A stretch of 64,000 bases of DNA, from assembly GCA_022575985.1 (NCBI GenBank), contig JAKSXM010000014.1:3534001-3598000 (forward strand). The letters are read 5' to 3'. A program made the translations under genes and the position numbers. A model generated the notes under the pieces. That model had not been told where the DNA came from. It saw only the letters and a program-made list of their open reading frames with translations, and ran no database searches. The stretch is from Anagrus nilaparvatae. Taxonomy: Eukaryota; Arthropoda; Insecta; Hymenoptera; Mymaridae. Positions 46,164 to 57,081 of this stretch are shown one piece after another (position 1 is the first letter of the stretch; the number at the start of each line of letters is the position of its first letter).

Positions 46164-46340
46164 TGAATTTTGTGAATCAGAATTGTCTCATAAAAAGTTT
46201 AAAAGAAAAGTGGCAAGGCTTAATAGTAATATATTGCATTTATGTTTCCTTCAAAATACGAATATATCAGTTCTACATCCAATGCATACGCTTCAAAATA
46301 TAATGCATTTATTAAATACAGACATCAGTGATTTAGGAAG
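46164..46340 (+). CDS. Atg14: single exon of Atg14 (Barkor), autophagy PI3-kinase complex subunit
   Basis: Preceded by a TTGATTTTAG acceptor (ending 46163) and followed by a GTAGGA donor (46341). The exon starts in phase 2 and ends in phase 2. It reads SEFCESELSHKKF, KVARLNSNILHLCFLQN, LHPMHTLQNIMHLL and DLGR, which lines up without gaps with the conserved segment of animal Atg14/Barkor between the UVRAG-like coiled-coil region and the C-terminal BATS end (recognised from vertebrate Atg14). Atg14 targets the Vps34 lipid kinase to autophagosome formation sites. Neighbouring exons were not found. To the left lies a truncated R1-type LINE. At 46422, after ttacag, a short in-phase frame opens but does not resemble Atg14. 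The exon may be part of a real gene with long introns or a stray piece. Confidence 0.75.
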
Positions 46341-46344
46341 GTAG

Positions 46345-47780
46345 GAATATTAAAGTTTTTAAAATCTAAAGTAGAATCATAATTTTTATTTGTTCAAATA
46401 CGTTCAATAATAATAAATTACAGGGAAACCCCTATATACGTAGTTAACACGTTCCAAAAAAGTACCGAGAATATCGAATCCTTGTAAAATTAATATTAAT
46501 ATTAAAACCATTAGTATTTTTAGTTTCAAAATTTACCTAAATCAAAAAAAATATTTAATATTACAAAAATTTGATGCTACGTACCTCGGACCAGAACTTT
46601 TTTCATCCCTCGATATAAATTTTTCTTTTCTCGTGGACGGCGAAATTTTACAATAGAATAACAAAATACTCGAATGAGTTGTCATATATTTTCATAGATA
46701 AAAACGATTATTACTTTTATTTTTATAACTTATCTATTATTTAAAAATATATCATAAAAATATATATCTCATCTAAATGCAAATATTGATTACTGTCCCA
46801 AGCTGCTATGTACCTCAGGCCAGAACCCTTTCCATCCCTCAAAATAAATTTTTTTTTCGTTCTGGTAGGTGAAACCAAGAGTGAAGTATGACTACTCAAA
46901 TGAGTAGTCATATATATGTCGCACCTACAAATGTAATGTTTTATTCTAGTTTAAATATTTTTTATTATTTATAATTATTTTTACAGTTTATATATAATGA
47001 TAAATTAAAAAAATAATATTTAAAATTGTTTTACAAATTTTTATACAGCGCGTGGCTGATACTGCAGAGCATAAATGAATTGTTTTAATTAGATAAATTC
47101 GAAGAAGAAATTTATAACAGGGGTAATTTAAGGTAAATAAATGATTTGAATAAGCATTTTAATATATTTATGTAAATTTAATTGAGCGGTTTTTAATATA
47201 TAACTGCATGGGCTTATGTTAATAATGATAATTATAAAGGGGGGAAAGTACCTGGTTATCTTCTGTTAATCTCTTTAATTCGTAATGAGTAGTGGTAAGA
47301 AGCGGATTCTGGAGATATATTGATTTTTTGAAAAAGGGGGGAGGGATGTCAAGTGGTTGTCAATCATAAGAGGGTGTCAATGATAAGAGGGTGTCAATCA
47401 TTTCAAGTGTTTTTTGTATTTTTTCAAGTGTGTTTATTGAAAAGGATGTGTTTTGAGAGGTTATCTATTTGTCTAACGGTATTTTGAAAAATTTAGATAA
47501 GGGTTTGTAATTTTAAAATGTTAATACATTTAAACGGTATTATAAAGAAAAGGATGAATAGAATAAGTACAATAGGAGAAGGATGTTTTAAAGAGAAATA
47601 AAAAAACAGATGGTTTATTTTTTAAAAAAGTAAAAAAATTTATTTTTTTTTTACGATAAATTATAATTGACATGGTGAAAAAAACTATAAAAAAAATAAT
47701 AAAACTATAAAAAATATGAATTCATAATCAGTCTCCCCCACTTCGTCTTCCTCTTGTGCATAAATTTTTATTGTTGATTG
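46345..47780. other. gene-free stretch with a diverged 130-bp duplication
   Basis: 46575-46695 and 46805-46920 are related direct copies sharing gtacctcggaccagaac, catccctc-ataaatttt and ctcgaatgagttgtcatata in the same order. 47330-47400 has short agagggtgtcaatcat repeats. No gene recognised. Confidence 0.45.
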
Positions 47781-47782
47781 AA

Positions 47783-48169
47783 TTACACTGGTGGGGGTAA
47801 ATGATATGTCATTATTATAAATTTTTGCTGTTGATTGAATGACACTGGTGGGGTGAATGATATACCATCCAGGTCTGAAAAACGAAAAATTTATTAATTA
47901 GAATAATTAAAAAAATTAAAAAATAAATGTGAAATACCTTTTTTTATTATTTTGATGTCATCATTATCATTCCTTGCGCACAAATAATTTTTGCATACGT
48001 TCGAAATACATTGTACCTTCTTCGTACACATTTTACCAAAATCTGAAAAATAAAAAATTTATGAATGAAAATTAAAAAATTAGTAAATAAAAATAATTGT
48101 AAAACATACCTTTTTTTTCACACAAATTTCATAGGACAGATACTCATCTGCTTCACAATAAAAATCCAT
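47783..48169 (-). pseudogene. cysteine-rich small peptide gene, relative of 49392-49672, probably decayed
   Basis: Three minus-strand blocks with splice signals: 48169-48110 (donor GTATGT), 48042-47938 (acceptor TTTTTCAG, donor GTATTT) and 47874-47783 (acceptor TTTTTCAG, stop TAA). The first reads YCEADEYLSYEICVKKK, the second opens DFGKMC and has cysteines spaced C-x5-C-x4-C-x4-C. The junction CVKK-x/(D)F-x3-C matches the plus-strand gene in wording, intron position and cysteine spacing, so the two are paralogues. The first junction is out of phase by one base in an A8 run, no signal peptide exon was found, and the third block is a 53-bp tandem duplication whose second copy contains the stop. 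Gene 5' end missing or gene dead. Confidence 0.45.
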
Positions 48170-49390
48170 TTTTTTTTACAAATTTCAAGGAGCACGTTTT
48201 TCTTACAAAAAATGTAAATATAGTCTGCTACTTAACAATGTGTTATTTTTAAATTCCACTGGCGTCGCTATTCATCGATATAGATATACGTATCTTTTAA
48301 AAATTCCGTTTGCGTCGCCAGTTGTTGGAGCATATTACAGATGCGTATGAAAAGCGTCAGAAATTCAAAATTCGTATACATTGTGACAAAATATATTTTT
48401 TAATGACAGAATTTTTTTAAAAATGATAGCATTTTTTTATTTTAAAAAATTATAAAAAAACAATTAAATTTTTAAAAAAAGTTAACATAATAAAATTTGT
48501 AATACACGTTTTACCAAAACATTGTATAAAAAATTTAGTTGTTTTTTTAAGCCCCACCTACTTTCAAACATTACTGGACAGATGTTTTAAATTTCTTCAA
48601 AAAAAAATGTTTAAATCCCGCCTTCGTTTTTAACGAAAAGTTTATATTCGTCAAAAGTTTTACTTATGAATGAACAATTAAATTTTTCATTTTATATTTA
48701 ATATACAATGGTTGTTATTTTTCCAAAAAATGTTTAATTATCGTTTTAGCTTATGAATACGTAATTAATTTGCGTTTGATGTACAATGGTAATTAAATTT
48801 TACATTTATGGGCGATTATTTCTCAACCCGGCCACCCGCCTCTGTCCAAAAATAGTGGCAACTTAAAAAGATTTTGGTTTTCTCAAATTGACTGGAAAAG
48901 GGTCTAGTTTTTTATTCTCATTGGCCTTTTCAACTCTGTAAATCTACTGTGCCCATTTTAGGCACTGAGCGGCGGCAGGTCGACATTTTAAAAACAGAAA
49001 AATTGAAATAAAAGTAAATTAACGGTAAGTTTTTTGAAATTTTTTTCTCTTAAAAGTTGTTATTTATTAAAACAAAGAAAATGAGACCACTTGCGTGGTA
49101 ATTGGTTGATTTATTAAAAAGTTTTGTGGGTGCTATGTAGTTTTTAAAAATGGGTAAAAAACGGCTACTTTGACTGATGATATCTCTGAACCTACATATC
49201 CAAAATAAAAAAGTTCTAGTGCAAAATGGTAGTCTTTTGATACATAATAAGTGTGCCAAATATCAGGGGATTTGATTGAGTAGTTTCGGATTTAGCAATT
49301 TTAAGGGTAATTCTGAGACAAATTTTGACCCATTTTTTTAAGAGAATTAATACCCAAAAATTGCTACTCAATTTCTATTTTACGAGTCAA
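48170..49390. other. intergenic stretch between the two divergent peptide genes
   Basis: AT-rich, no gene. Phrases aaattccactggcgtcgct (48254) and aaattccgtttgcgtcgcc (48299) are short direct repeats. Any shared promoter of the divergent genes would lie here, but no convincing TATA box was identified. Confidence 0.3.
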
Positions 49391-49391
49391 C

Positions 49392-49672
49392 ATGTTTTTT
49401 AATCTGTTTTTTTTAATTATTTTGGGTGCATTAATATGTATATGCACCAACTTAAACCGTGGGATATGTGTAAAAAAAGCAGGTAAACATATTTTATTTT
49501 TTTTCAAGGGATTTTTTTTTTATGTTGATTTAAATTTTTTATAGAATTCCAGGAAGTCTGCTATGTAAACTCACATGATAGTAGTACGTGTAATGAGGGC
49601 TTAACATGTCCATTACCAAAATGCGAGTGCAAAAATGGTGATTGGGATAAAGAAATAAGAGCATGCGTTTGA
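49392..49672 (+). CDS. small secreted cysteine-rich peptide, two exons
   Basis: Exon 1 (49392-49482) starts at ATG and encodes a hydrophobic signal peptide (MFFNLFFLIILGALICIC) and the first mature residues; donor GTAAAC. Exon 2 (49545-49672) follows a TTTTATAG acceptor, continues in phase 1 and ends TGA. The 72-residue product has a mature part of about 53 residues with cysteines at positions 26, 36, 46, 52, 57, 59 and 71 (C-x9-C-x9-C-x5-C-x4-C-x-C-x11-C), implying disulphide bonds and export. The intron is only 62 bases, and both ends are intact. A minus-strand relative lies 1.2 kb away. No named family was recognised; venom, salivary, teratocyte-type or immune peptides of insects have this general form. 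It is too short for plain ORF searches. Confidence 0.65.
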
Positions 49673-49937
49673 TTTATAAAAAATTCTCTCGCGTAAAAAT
49701 AAAAAAGTTTTAATTATTACTAGTACAATAGATTTCAAAGTATTATATTTTTTGAAAAACTATATTTGCGTCACCATTTTTATGCATTAAAAAGTAAATA
49801 GAGTGTTGGTTTGATTAATAAAAATTTCAATTATTTCTAGCTAGTATTTCTTGCTGGATATACGTGCAACCAGCAGAAAAAATTACAGACCTATTAGCGG
49901 AATTAAAAATGAAAGATAGGGAAAAGTTTATATTAAC

Positions 49938-51602
49938 ATGTCGGCCCTACAAAATAATTTATTAGGTTCTTATAACCCCAAAGATTTCTTAGAAAACATA
50001 GACATACCCCCAGAAGAGATTAACGATTTACGACAATCTCAACTTAAAGAAGTAGCAACGAGAATTGCAGCTGATTCGCTAGCAGACCTTAACACTACCT
50101 CATCATCAAAAACTACAGAAGATAATGACCATTTGCAAAATATAGTTACAGAAGACTTGGAAAAAAATCCTCAAACAGTCATTCAGAATACAAATCAATT
50201 GCAGAACAGAAGGTCAATAGGCTTTGTAACTACTAGGGACCAGGACAATAGAAGGTCAACCACTTATCAAAACCAGTTAGAGGATCAGGACTTTTCCAGT
50301 TCCCCTCACGTTCCACATAGAGGGGGAGGAGGAACAGGTAATCCAGTCTTAAGCTCTACTAGAAGAAGTCAAATACCAAGTATGAGCCACAATGAATTTG
50401 GTACAACATATCTTACCAGAGTCAAAGATATTAGCGACATAGTAAGAAGATGGAACATTAAATTCAGTGGAGATGGCTCAAGAAGCATAGAAGTCTTCTT
50501 AGATGAAATTTTAAGAAAAGCAGCACTGGTAAATTTGTCAGAAGATGAGCTTTTATTAGCTTTACCAGAACTTTTTATAGACGTCGCTAAACTATGGTAT
50601 TCAGCGATGCACGACGAATGGACTTGTTGGCAAGATTTTTACAACGATGCAATAAGCCATTTTGGGGCTGGTGCTGATTTTCAGCAAAAATTAGAATCAG
50701 AGCTTTTAAATAGAACACAAGGTGAAGACGAGTAAGTTCGAACGTATATGTTTAAGCTCTTAGCCATAGCCAAAAAATTTCAACCAGCCATTTCAGAAAG
50801 AAGAAAATTAGAAGTGCTATATAAAAATCTGAAACCACAGATGAAAGAAAAACTCTACAGTGTTAGATACAGTAAAGTCAAAGAGTTTATAGCAAGAGCC
50901 ATTGAGGCTGAAGATTCTATTAAAGCAGCCACATCAGTATATAGGCCACCACCGTCAAAAGATCAGTCATTATTACCAGACTCAGCCTACACGCCAAGCC
51001 CTAATAGGCAAAAGAAAAATATCACTAATGCATGCGCAGTTGAAAATAATCCAGTCGATGTTAATGCACTAGCAGTGCAAGTAGCTGCAATAATACAAGA
51101 ATCTGCTCTCTGCGTAAGAGAGATTCGAACAGGTAGTGATGCAAGAACCAGAAAAAAGTCCGAGTCTGAATATTCAGAAGAATCTGAAAAACCTAGATAC
51201 GCAGTAAGAAAATATCCACAGCATAAAAAACAAAACTGGAATTCGAATCAAAATTACCAAAACCAGAATACTTACAACCGTAACAATAATGGGTAAACTG
51301 CATATAATAATAGAAGTACATATAGCAATAACAACAACAGCTCATATAGTAATAATAATAATAGGCAGGCAAATCAAGATAATAAAAGTAAAAGCCCAGC
51401 AAATGGCTCAAATGAGTCACAAAATAAGAAAAAACCTGATAGACCAATAATATGCCCTAATTGCAACAAAGAAGGTCACAGACGAGCCGAATGTAACGAA
51501 GAACTTATTTTAAAATGTTACTGGTGTCAAAAGCTAGGATATACCAAGAATAACTGCCCGACACCAGCCTGTGTTGAAAAAAACAAGCGCAGGGGAGCGT
51601 GA
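49938..51602 (+). pseudogene. gag: retrotransposon gag (capsid and zinc-knuckle nucleocapsid)
   Basis: One frame from ATG 49938 to TGA 51600-51602, interrupted in frame by TAA at 50733-50735 and TAA at 51294-51296. The capsid-like part (IVRRWNIKFSGDG, a WYSAM box, WTCWQDFYNDAISHFGAG) is followed by LLAIAKKFQPAISERRK, an Asn/Tyr-rich linker, and two zinc knuckles: CPNCNKEGHRRAEC (CCHC) and CYWCQKLGYTKNNC, where Tyr replaces the His. The structural protein packages element RNA. The gag stop overlaps the pol ATG by one base (TGATG), a stop-restart arrangement. Each of the two stops can be a single base change. Confidence 0.85.
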
Positions 51603-52386
51603 TGGTCACTACTCCTCCCCTAGACCAGCAGGACTCAACTAAACCTAGCGAAGAATTCATGAGCCAAACCATAAATGAAATACTTTCAGAATGTTTCGCA
51701 ATCAAGGAAGAATTTTCTTCCCGTTGGTGGCTTAAGGTCAAAATACAAGGCCAGGAAGTGAAATCTTTGTTAGATTCCGGTTCTGCTCGCACTATACTAG
51801 GACCAATAGGTTTGGAAATTGCTAAGGCAGCTGGCGTTGATTTAAAAACGTACATAGGAGGTGGCGTCCGGGTAGCTGACGGTAGCCTGACTCCAAAAGT
51901 TAACGCGGCTACACTCGATTTTACAGTAGGTAGTTGCACGAAAAAAGTAGAGGTTATAATTATGCCTAACCTTTATATTAGCTGCATTCTTGGCGCAGAT
52001 TTCTTCAGATTATTCAACGTCGTCTTAACTGCTAGAGACAACTCTATAGAAGTTGAAGGTTATAATGGCAAAGTTAATGTCGACGTAGCCTCGATAGGGC
52101 TCGATGTTGGTGATACAGGTTTAAAACAACCAACTCGTGAACAAATAGATCAGCTGAATAAGCTACTAGATGACTTAAATCCGTATGAAGATGGTGAACT
52201 AGGATGTACTAATTTGTGTGAGCATTACATTGACGTAGGCGATGCGCAGCCTATTCGTCAACGATGCTATCCAGTATCAACAGCAATAGAAAAAGAAATA
52301 CACAAAGAAGTCGACAAACTTCTCAAAAAAGGCGTTATTAAGCCATCCAAAAGTGAATGGGCATCCCCAATAGTAATGGTACGAAG

Positions 52387-54110
52387 CACGGTTGGCTAGA
52401 AACAATTTTAAATAAAATTTGAAGGTACCTCCAAGATTCCGATGAATTTTGATTGTAGGGTACCTACAGGTCCTAAAAAAACAAAAAAGGAAAAAATCCG
52501 CTCGGCGCTTTTTTATTTTTGCCCAAAATAGGGCTATCTCGGTGAATATATTCAAAAAAACGTTTGAAAAAGAAATAATGAATTATAAATCTTACAATTT
52601 TAATTGTAATATACTAGAATATGAAAGAAAAGTTAAAGTTATACATTTTTATGTATTTTTTACTCATCTGCGCAGACCCAGATGTAATGGATGGTCATTG
52701 AGGCTGCAAAGCTGACCTAGCTAAAAAAACTACATAAAAAACTACTTACCCGGGTTAAGATGTGTTTTTTATTAGGAAAAGTGTTCTTGACTGTTGCGTC
52801 TATCATTTTTCTAGACCATGTAGGGTTTCAGATCTGTTTTTGGACACTTTTACTGAAGTCAAAACTGTGATATTTTCAATTTTTTCGAATTTGATGAAAA
52901 AACTTAGAATAAGATAAAAAAATTTGTAACGGGCTTGTGTAAACACAATTAATGAGCATAGAACATATTTATGTGTAATAGAAATTTTTAAATGATTAAA
53001 TAAAGTCAAACAATATTATTCCAAGTCCCTAAACCCGGATTATTCTACGTCCTTAAATCGAAATTATTCTAAGTTCCTAAAACGAAATTATTCTAAATAC
53101 ATTATACCCCCCCGAACCCATCCGTTTTTCACCCCCCCCCCCCCTTCACTGTAGTGGCAGTTTTTTCCAAGTACCTCTCCCTATGAACATGTTCCATGTT
53201 AATAGTTGTAAGCCCATTTAAGGGGATAATACCCCCCTGGTTATAAGCTTTATTTGGGAGATAGGGGGTTTGCTATTTTAAGAGATTTTTACTTGATGGA
53301 TAAAATATCCAAAATATCAAAAATAAAGATTTCTTGCGTCAATTTATTTCGCACGCGTACAGTATAAATTCGACTTGGTGAAATTATTATGCAAGCCTAC
53401 TGTGAATTGGCTTGGTCAACGTTACGCGTGCGTAAATTCGAAGTTTTGCCCCAATTACAGTACTAGCATCCCTTAAGTTGCCATCCCCGAAAAATAGCAA
53501 ATCACTTTTTTTTGCTCATACCCCCAATGAAAACTCCTTATTCGGGGGTACTATCTCCCTAATATTTTTTATAACTTATTTTATCTGAATCTTAGTTTTT
53601 TCATCAAATTCGAAAAAATTGAAAAAATCACAGTTTCGACTAAAGTAAAAGTGTCCAAAAACAGTGACGAGACCCTATAAGGTCTAGAAAAATGATAGTT
53701 GAAATCGTCAAGTATACTTTCCTCGACAAAATCACATCTTGTCCTGGATATGTAGTTTTTTATGTAGTTTTTTCAGCTAGGTCATCTTTGCAGCCTCAAT
53801 GACCATCCATTACATCTGGGTCTGCGCAGGTGAGTTAAAAATACATAAAAATGTATAAATTTAACTTTTCTTTCATATTCTAGTATATTACAATTAAAAT
53901 TGTAAGATTTATAATTCATTATTTCTTTTTCAAACGTTTTTTTGAATATATTCACCGAGATAGCCCTATTTTGGGCAAAAATAAAAATGCGCCGAGCGGA
54001 TTTTTTTCTTTTTTGTTTTTTTAGGACCTGTACGTACCCTACAATCAAAATTCATCGGAATCTCGGAGGTACCTTCAAATTTTATTTAAAATTGTTTCTA
54101 GCCAACCGTG
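52387..54110. mobile_element. inverted-repeat DNA transposon inside pol, 1724 bp, TSD GAAG
   Basis: Both ends read CACGGTTGGCTAGAAAC. The inverted arms are about 360 bp with high similarity and continue, more diverged, to about 52920 and 53575. GAAG flanks the element on both sides (52383-52386 and 54111-54114), and the interrupted pol frame is continuous across the site when the element and one GAAG are ignored. CAC-starting ends with a 4-bp duplication fit Chapaev-like elements of the CMC group (inference). The centre (52918-53215) holds a copy of the composite inverted-box repeat. Open frames within the arms, including one that runs into pol at 53942, are by-products. Confidence 0.85.
52918..53215 (+). 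repeat. composite inverted-box repeat, copy 4, inside the foldback element
   Basis: Has the left arm (gtaacgggcttgtgtaaac, GAGCATAGAACATATTTA), tattccaagtccctaaaccc-type tandem phrases, C-tracts at about 53107 and 53135, and the right arm tacctctccctatgaac with ATGTTCCATGTTAA. It is either a passenger acquired by the foldback or part of its normal centre. Confidence 0.65.
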
Positions 54111-57026
54111 GAAGAGGAGGGGTGGATGAAAATAATCAGCCAATCACAAAGTATCGTATGTGTATAGATTTCAGAAAATTGAATAAAGTGTCTAAAGGAG
54201 ATGCGTTCCCGATCCCTAATATGGACCAAATACTTAACAAGCTGCAGGAAGCACGTTACATTAGCACTTTAGATCTTTCTCAGGCTTTTAATCAAATTCC
54301 ACTTGCCGAACAATGTAGACATCTTACAGCGTTTGTCGTACCAGGTAAAGGCATTTTTGAATATGTTCGTATGCCTTTTGGCCTGAAGGGGGCGTCCGCA
54401 ACATTTCAAAGGGCTATACAGACGATTATAACCCCAGAAATGGCTCCTTACGTAATGGCCTACATTGATGATATAATAATAGCAACTTTAACATGGGAAG
54501 AACATCTACCCTGGCTTAAAATAGTAATGGAAAAGTTAAATAAAGCAAATTTTACTATAAATCGTTCAAAAAGCTTTTTCGGGAAAACGCAAGTAAAATA
54601 TTTAGGGTTTTTAATCGATCAAAATGGTACTCAACCAGACCCAGATAAAACAAAACCAATAAAAGAGTACCCAGTACCAAAAACCAAAAGACAAGTGCAA
54701 CGTTTTATAGGCATGACCTCTTGGTATAGAAAATTTATTCCCGAATTTGCAGCTATAGCTGAACCTTTGACAAATCTAACGCGTAATGTCCCGTTTAAAT
54801 GGACAAGCGATTGTCAATATCTTTTGAAACTCTAAAATTAAAATTAACAACAGCACCAATATTAGATAGACCAGATTTTAATGAACCTTTCATAATTCAA
54901 ACTGACGCAAGCAATACCGGACTTGGAGCGGTATTATTACAAGTCATTAACGGTAAAGAAAGAGTTATTTCATATGCCAGTAGAATTTTAAGCACAACTG
55001 AAAAAGAGTATAATATTTCAGAAAAAGAATGCCTTGCAATTTTATTCGCAATTGAAAAATATCGTTGCTATGTAGAAGGCACAAAATTTACTATAATAAC
55101 AGATTACTCAGCCCTGAAATGGCTACAAGATAAAAAAAAGACCCGCTGGTAGGTTAGCTAGATGGGCCTTTGAACTCCAACAATATGACTTCACGATACA
55201 GCATAAAAAAGGCAAATACAATGTGGTCCCAGATGCTCTCTCTAGAGCTTATGAAGACGTAGAAGATGAAGATAATTATAAAAATGAAGTTGCAGTATCT
55301 TCAATAGAAGTAGAAAAAATTACTGATAAATGGTACCTACAACGTATTAAAGACGTCAAAGACTTTCCAGAAGAAATTTAAAGATTGGAAAATAATCGAA
55401 GGTCTATTATATTACTACAGACCCGACCCTAGAACAGCAGCTATTCGTGAAGAAGACCTAAAAAGAAAAGTTTTAGCAGAATGTCACGAAGAACAAGGTC
55501 GCCATCTAGGTCAGAAAAAAACATACTACAGAGCATATGCCCTATATTTTTGGCCAAATATGCACAAAGACATAGTGAAATATGTAAGATGTTGTTTCAT
55601 ATGCCAACAATGTAAACCTAGAAACAAGAAACCAGCAGGCTTTATGGAAAAAATAAGTATTTTATCTCCATGGCAAAAAGTCGCCTCAGACTGTATGGGA
55701 CCATTCCCACGGTCAAAAGGTGGGTTTACCCATATACTAGTATTCGAAGATCTGTTTACTAAATACATTGTGGTAATACCAATTAGGACAAAAAATGCTA
55801 AAACAATCTTGAAAAATTTCAAAAATCAAGTAACCTATAGACATGGTTTTCCAGAACAGCTAATTACAGATAACGGCACAGAATATATCAACAGTATGAT
55901 GCAAGAATTTACAGAAAAAACAGGTATTATACACATCAAAGTTCCGCCAGGACGTCAGCAAGCTGAACCAGTCGAACGGGTCAATAAAACAGCAAAATCC
56001 ATGATAATAGCTAATATTAAACCAGATCATAGAACATGGGACAATGACCTGACCGGAATTACCTGGACCTAAAATACCTCAGTACATGAAACTACCAGTT
56101 ACTCACCGTTTTATCTCTGTTATGGCCGTCATCCTGATCTGGCACCAACATTAAAAAGATCATCAGTATATAAAGCTGCCCTCGAATACGCTAGAAAAAC
56201 AAATGAAGTACAACAAGTCCGCCAAATAGCTCAGGACAACCAAAAAGAGTCAACAGAAGTTCAGGCTAAAAATTATGATAAAGGCCGTTCAAGTCACAAC
56301 TTCAAAGTAGGCGACAAAGTATTAATACCAAACGTCGTACAATCTAGTACTTCTGACCATATAGTAGGCGGACTAACTCCATTACGCAGAGGCGTATATA
56401 TTATTACCAAACAACTATCAGAAAATAGATTTGAAATATCTGACTTAAATAAAAATTTAATAGGCGAATATAATGCCGACCAGCTAACTTTACACGAAGA
56501 ATATAGCGACAAAGAAATAGAAACATCGATAGAAGAACCTCTAATGAGTCAAAACGCAGTAGAGGCCGTCCTAAGAAGAAAAATCGAGGACCCACTAGAA
56601 AAACAACTCTAGCGCCTCAAACTTTACCAGAAAGTAGTAGTCAATCAAGACCCATAAGTAACAGTGAAGATATTGGCCAACTAAAAACGCCGAAAAGGGG
56701 CATTAGCTCTGAAAGTCTTCAAGAAAAAAGGGGTCGTGGGAGACCACGAAAAATAGAAACTGCAAAACTTCCAACTTCAGATGATCAGCAAAACTACCAG
56801 GGCCCGGTTAGTCAAGCAACAGACTCATCAGAAGAAAGAAGAAGAAGACTTCAGAATAGAAACAAAAATAAAGAGGGGGGGTTCTCCTATAAGACCAAAA
56901 TTTACGAAAATAGTATTCTAGACACTACTTCTCGTGAATTGTAATTTAATTTTCGCGTTAATATTTTCTTAGGTTTAGTTAAATATTTATATTTTAGTTT
57001 ATAAATAATTTATTTTTAATTATCCC

Positions 57027-57061
57027 TTATATAAAAGCCGAAACGTATTTGTACAATAAAA
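57027..57061 (+). promoter_or_regulatory. TATA-like box and AATAAA just upstream of the third ORF
   Basis: TTATATAAAAGC at 57027-57038 is a good TATA box match. AATAAA follows at about 57056, 21 bases before the third ORF's start region. It could be a private promoter for the third ORF or the relic of an older LTR. Only the motif supports it. Confidence 0.3.
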
Positions 57062-57081
57062 TATTACTTCACTATGTTTAG

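Larger units (their letters stand above)
51602..56944 (+). pseudogene. pol: retrotransposon pol: protease, RT, RNase H, integrase (interrupted)
   Basis: Starts at ATG 51602. Protease: LLDSGSARTILG (active-site DSG near 51773) and LGADFF. The RT start (EWASPIVMV) is split at 52386 by a foldback element and resumes at 54115 (YRMCIDFRKLN, LDLSQAFNQIPL, MPFGLKGASATFQ, YIDDIII at 54461). RNase H: QTDASNTGLGAVL, ISEKECLAI, TDYSALKWL. Integrase: His-Cys finger (CHEEQGRHLG ... CFICQQC), then Asp, Asp, Glu in SDCMGPF, TDNGTEY and QAEPVERV. Breaks: frame changes near 54825, 55135 and 55375, stop 56070-56072, and another frame change near 56560. After that the frame runs to TAA 56942-56944 through a basic tail with an AT-hook (RGRGRPRK). 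Not functional as it stands. Confidence 0.85.

Noticed and set aside
46422..46488. Next Atg14 exon after a ttacag acceptor
   Set aside because: Phase fits and a short frame is open, but it ends in a stop after about 20 codons and shows no Atg14 resemblance.
51193..51447. Minus-strand Tyr-rich frame
   Set aside because: Antisense shadow of the Asn-rich gag linker.
52277..52555. Minus-strand frame of 92 codons, and its mirror frames at 52449-52715 and 53782-54048
   Set aside because: Products of the two inverted arms of the same inserted element; they mirror each other and match no protein.
53942..54114. Apparent N-terminal extension of the reverse transcriptase frame
   Set aside because: These codons lie in the inverted arm of the 1.72-kb inserted element; the reading into pol is accidental.
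55526..55822. Minus-strand frame of 98 codons with a hydrophobic start
   Set aside because: Antisense to the integrase coding region, whose His-Cys and DDE motifs are clear.
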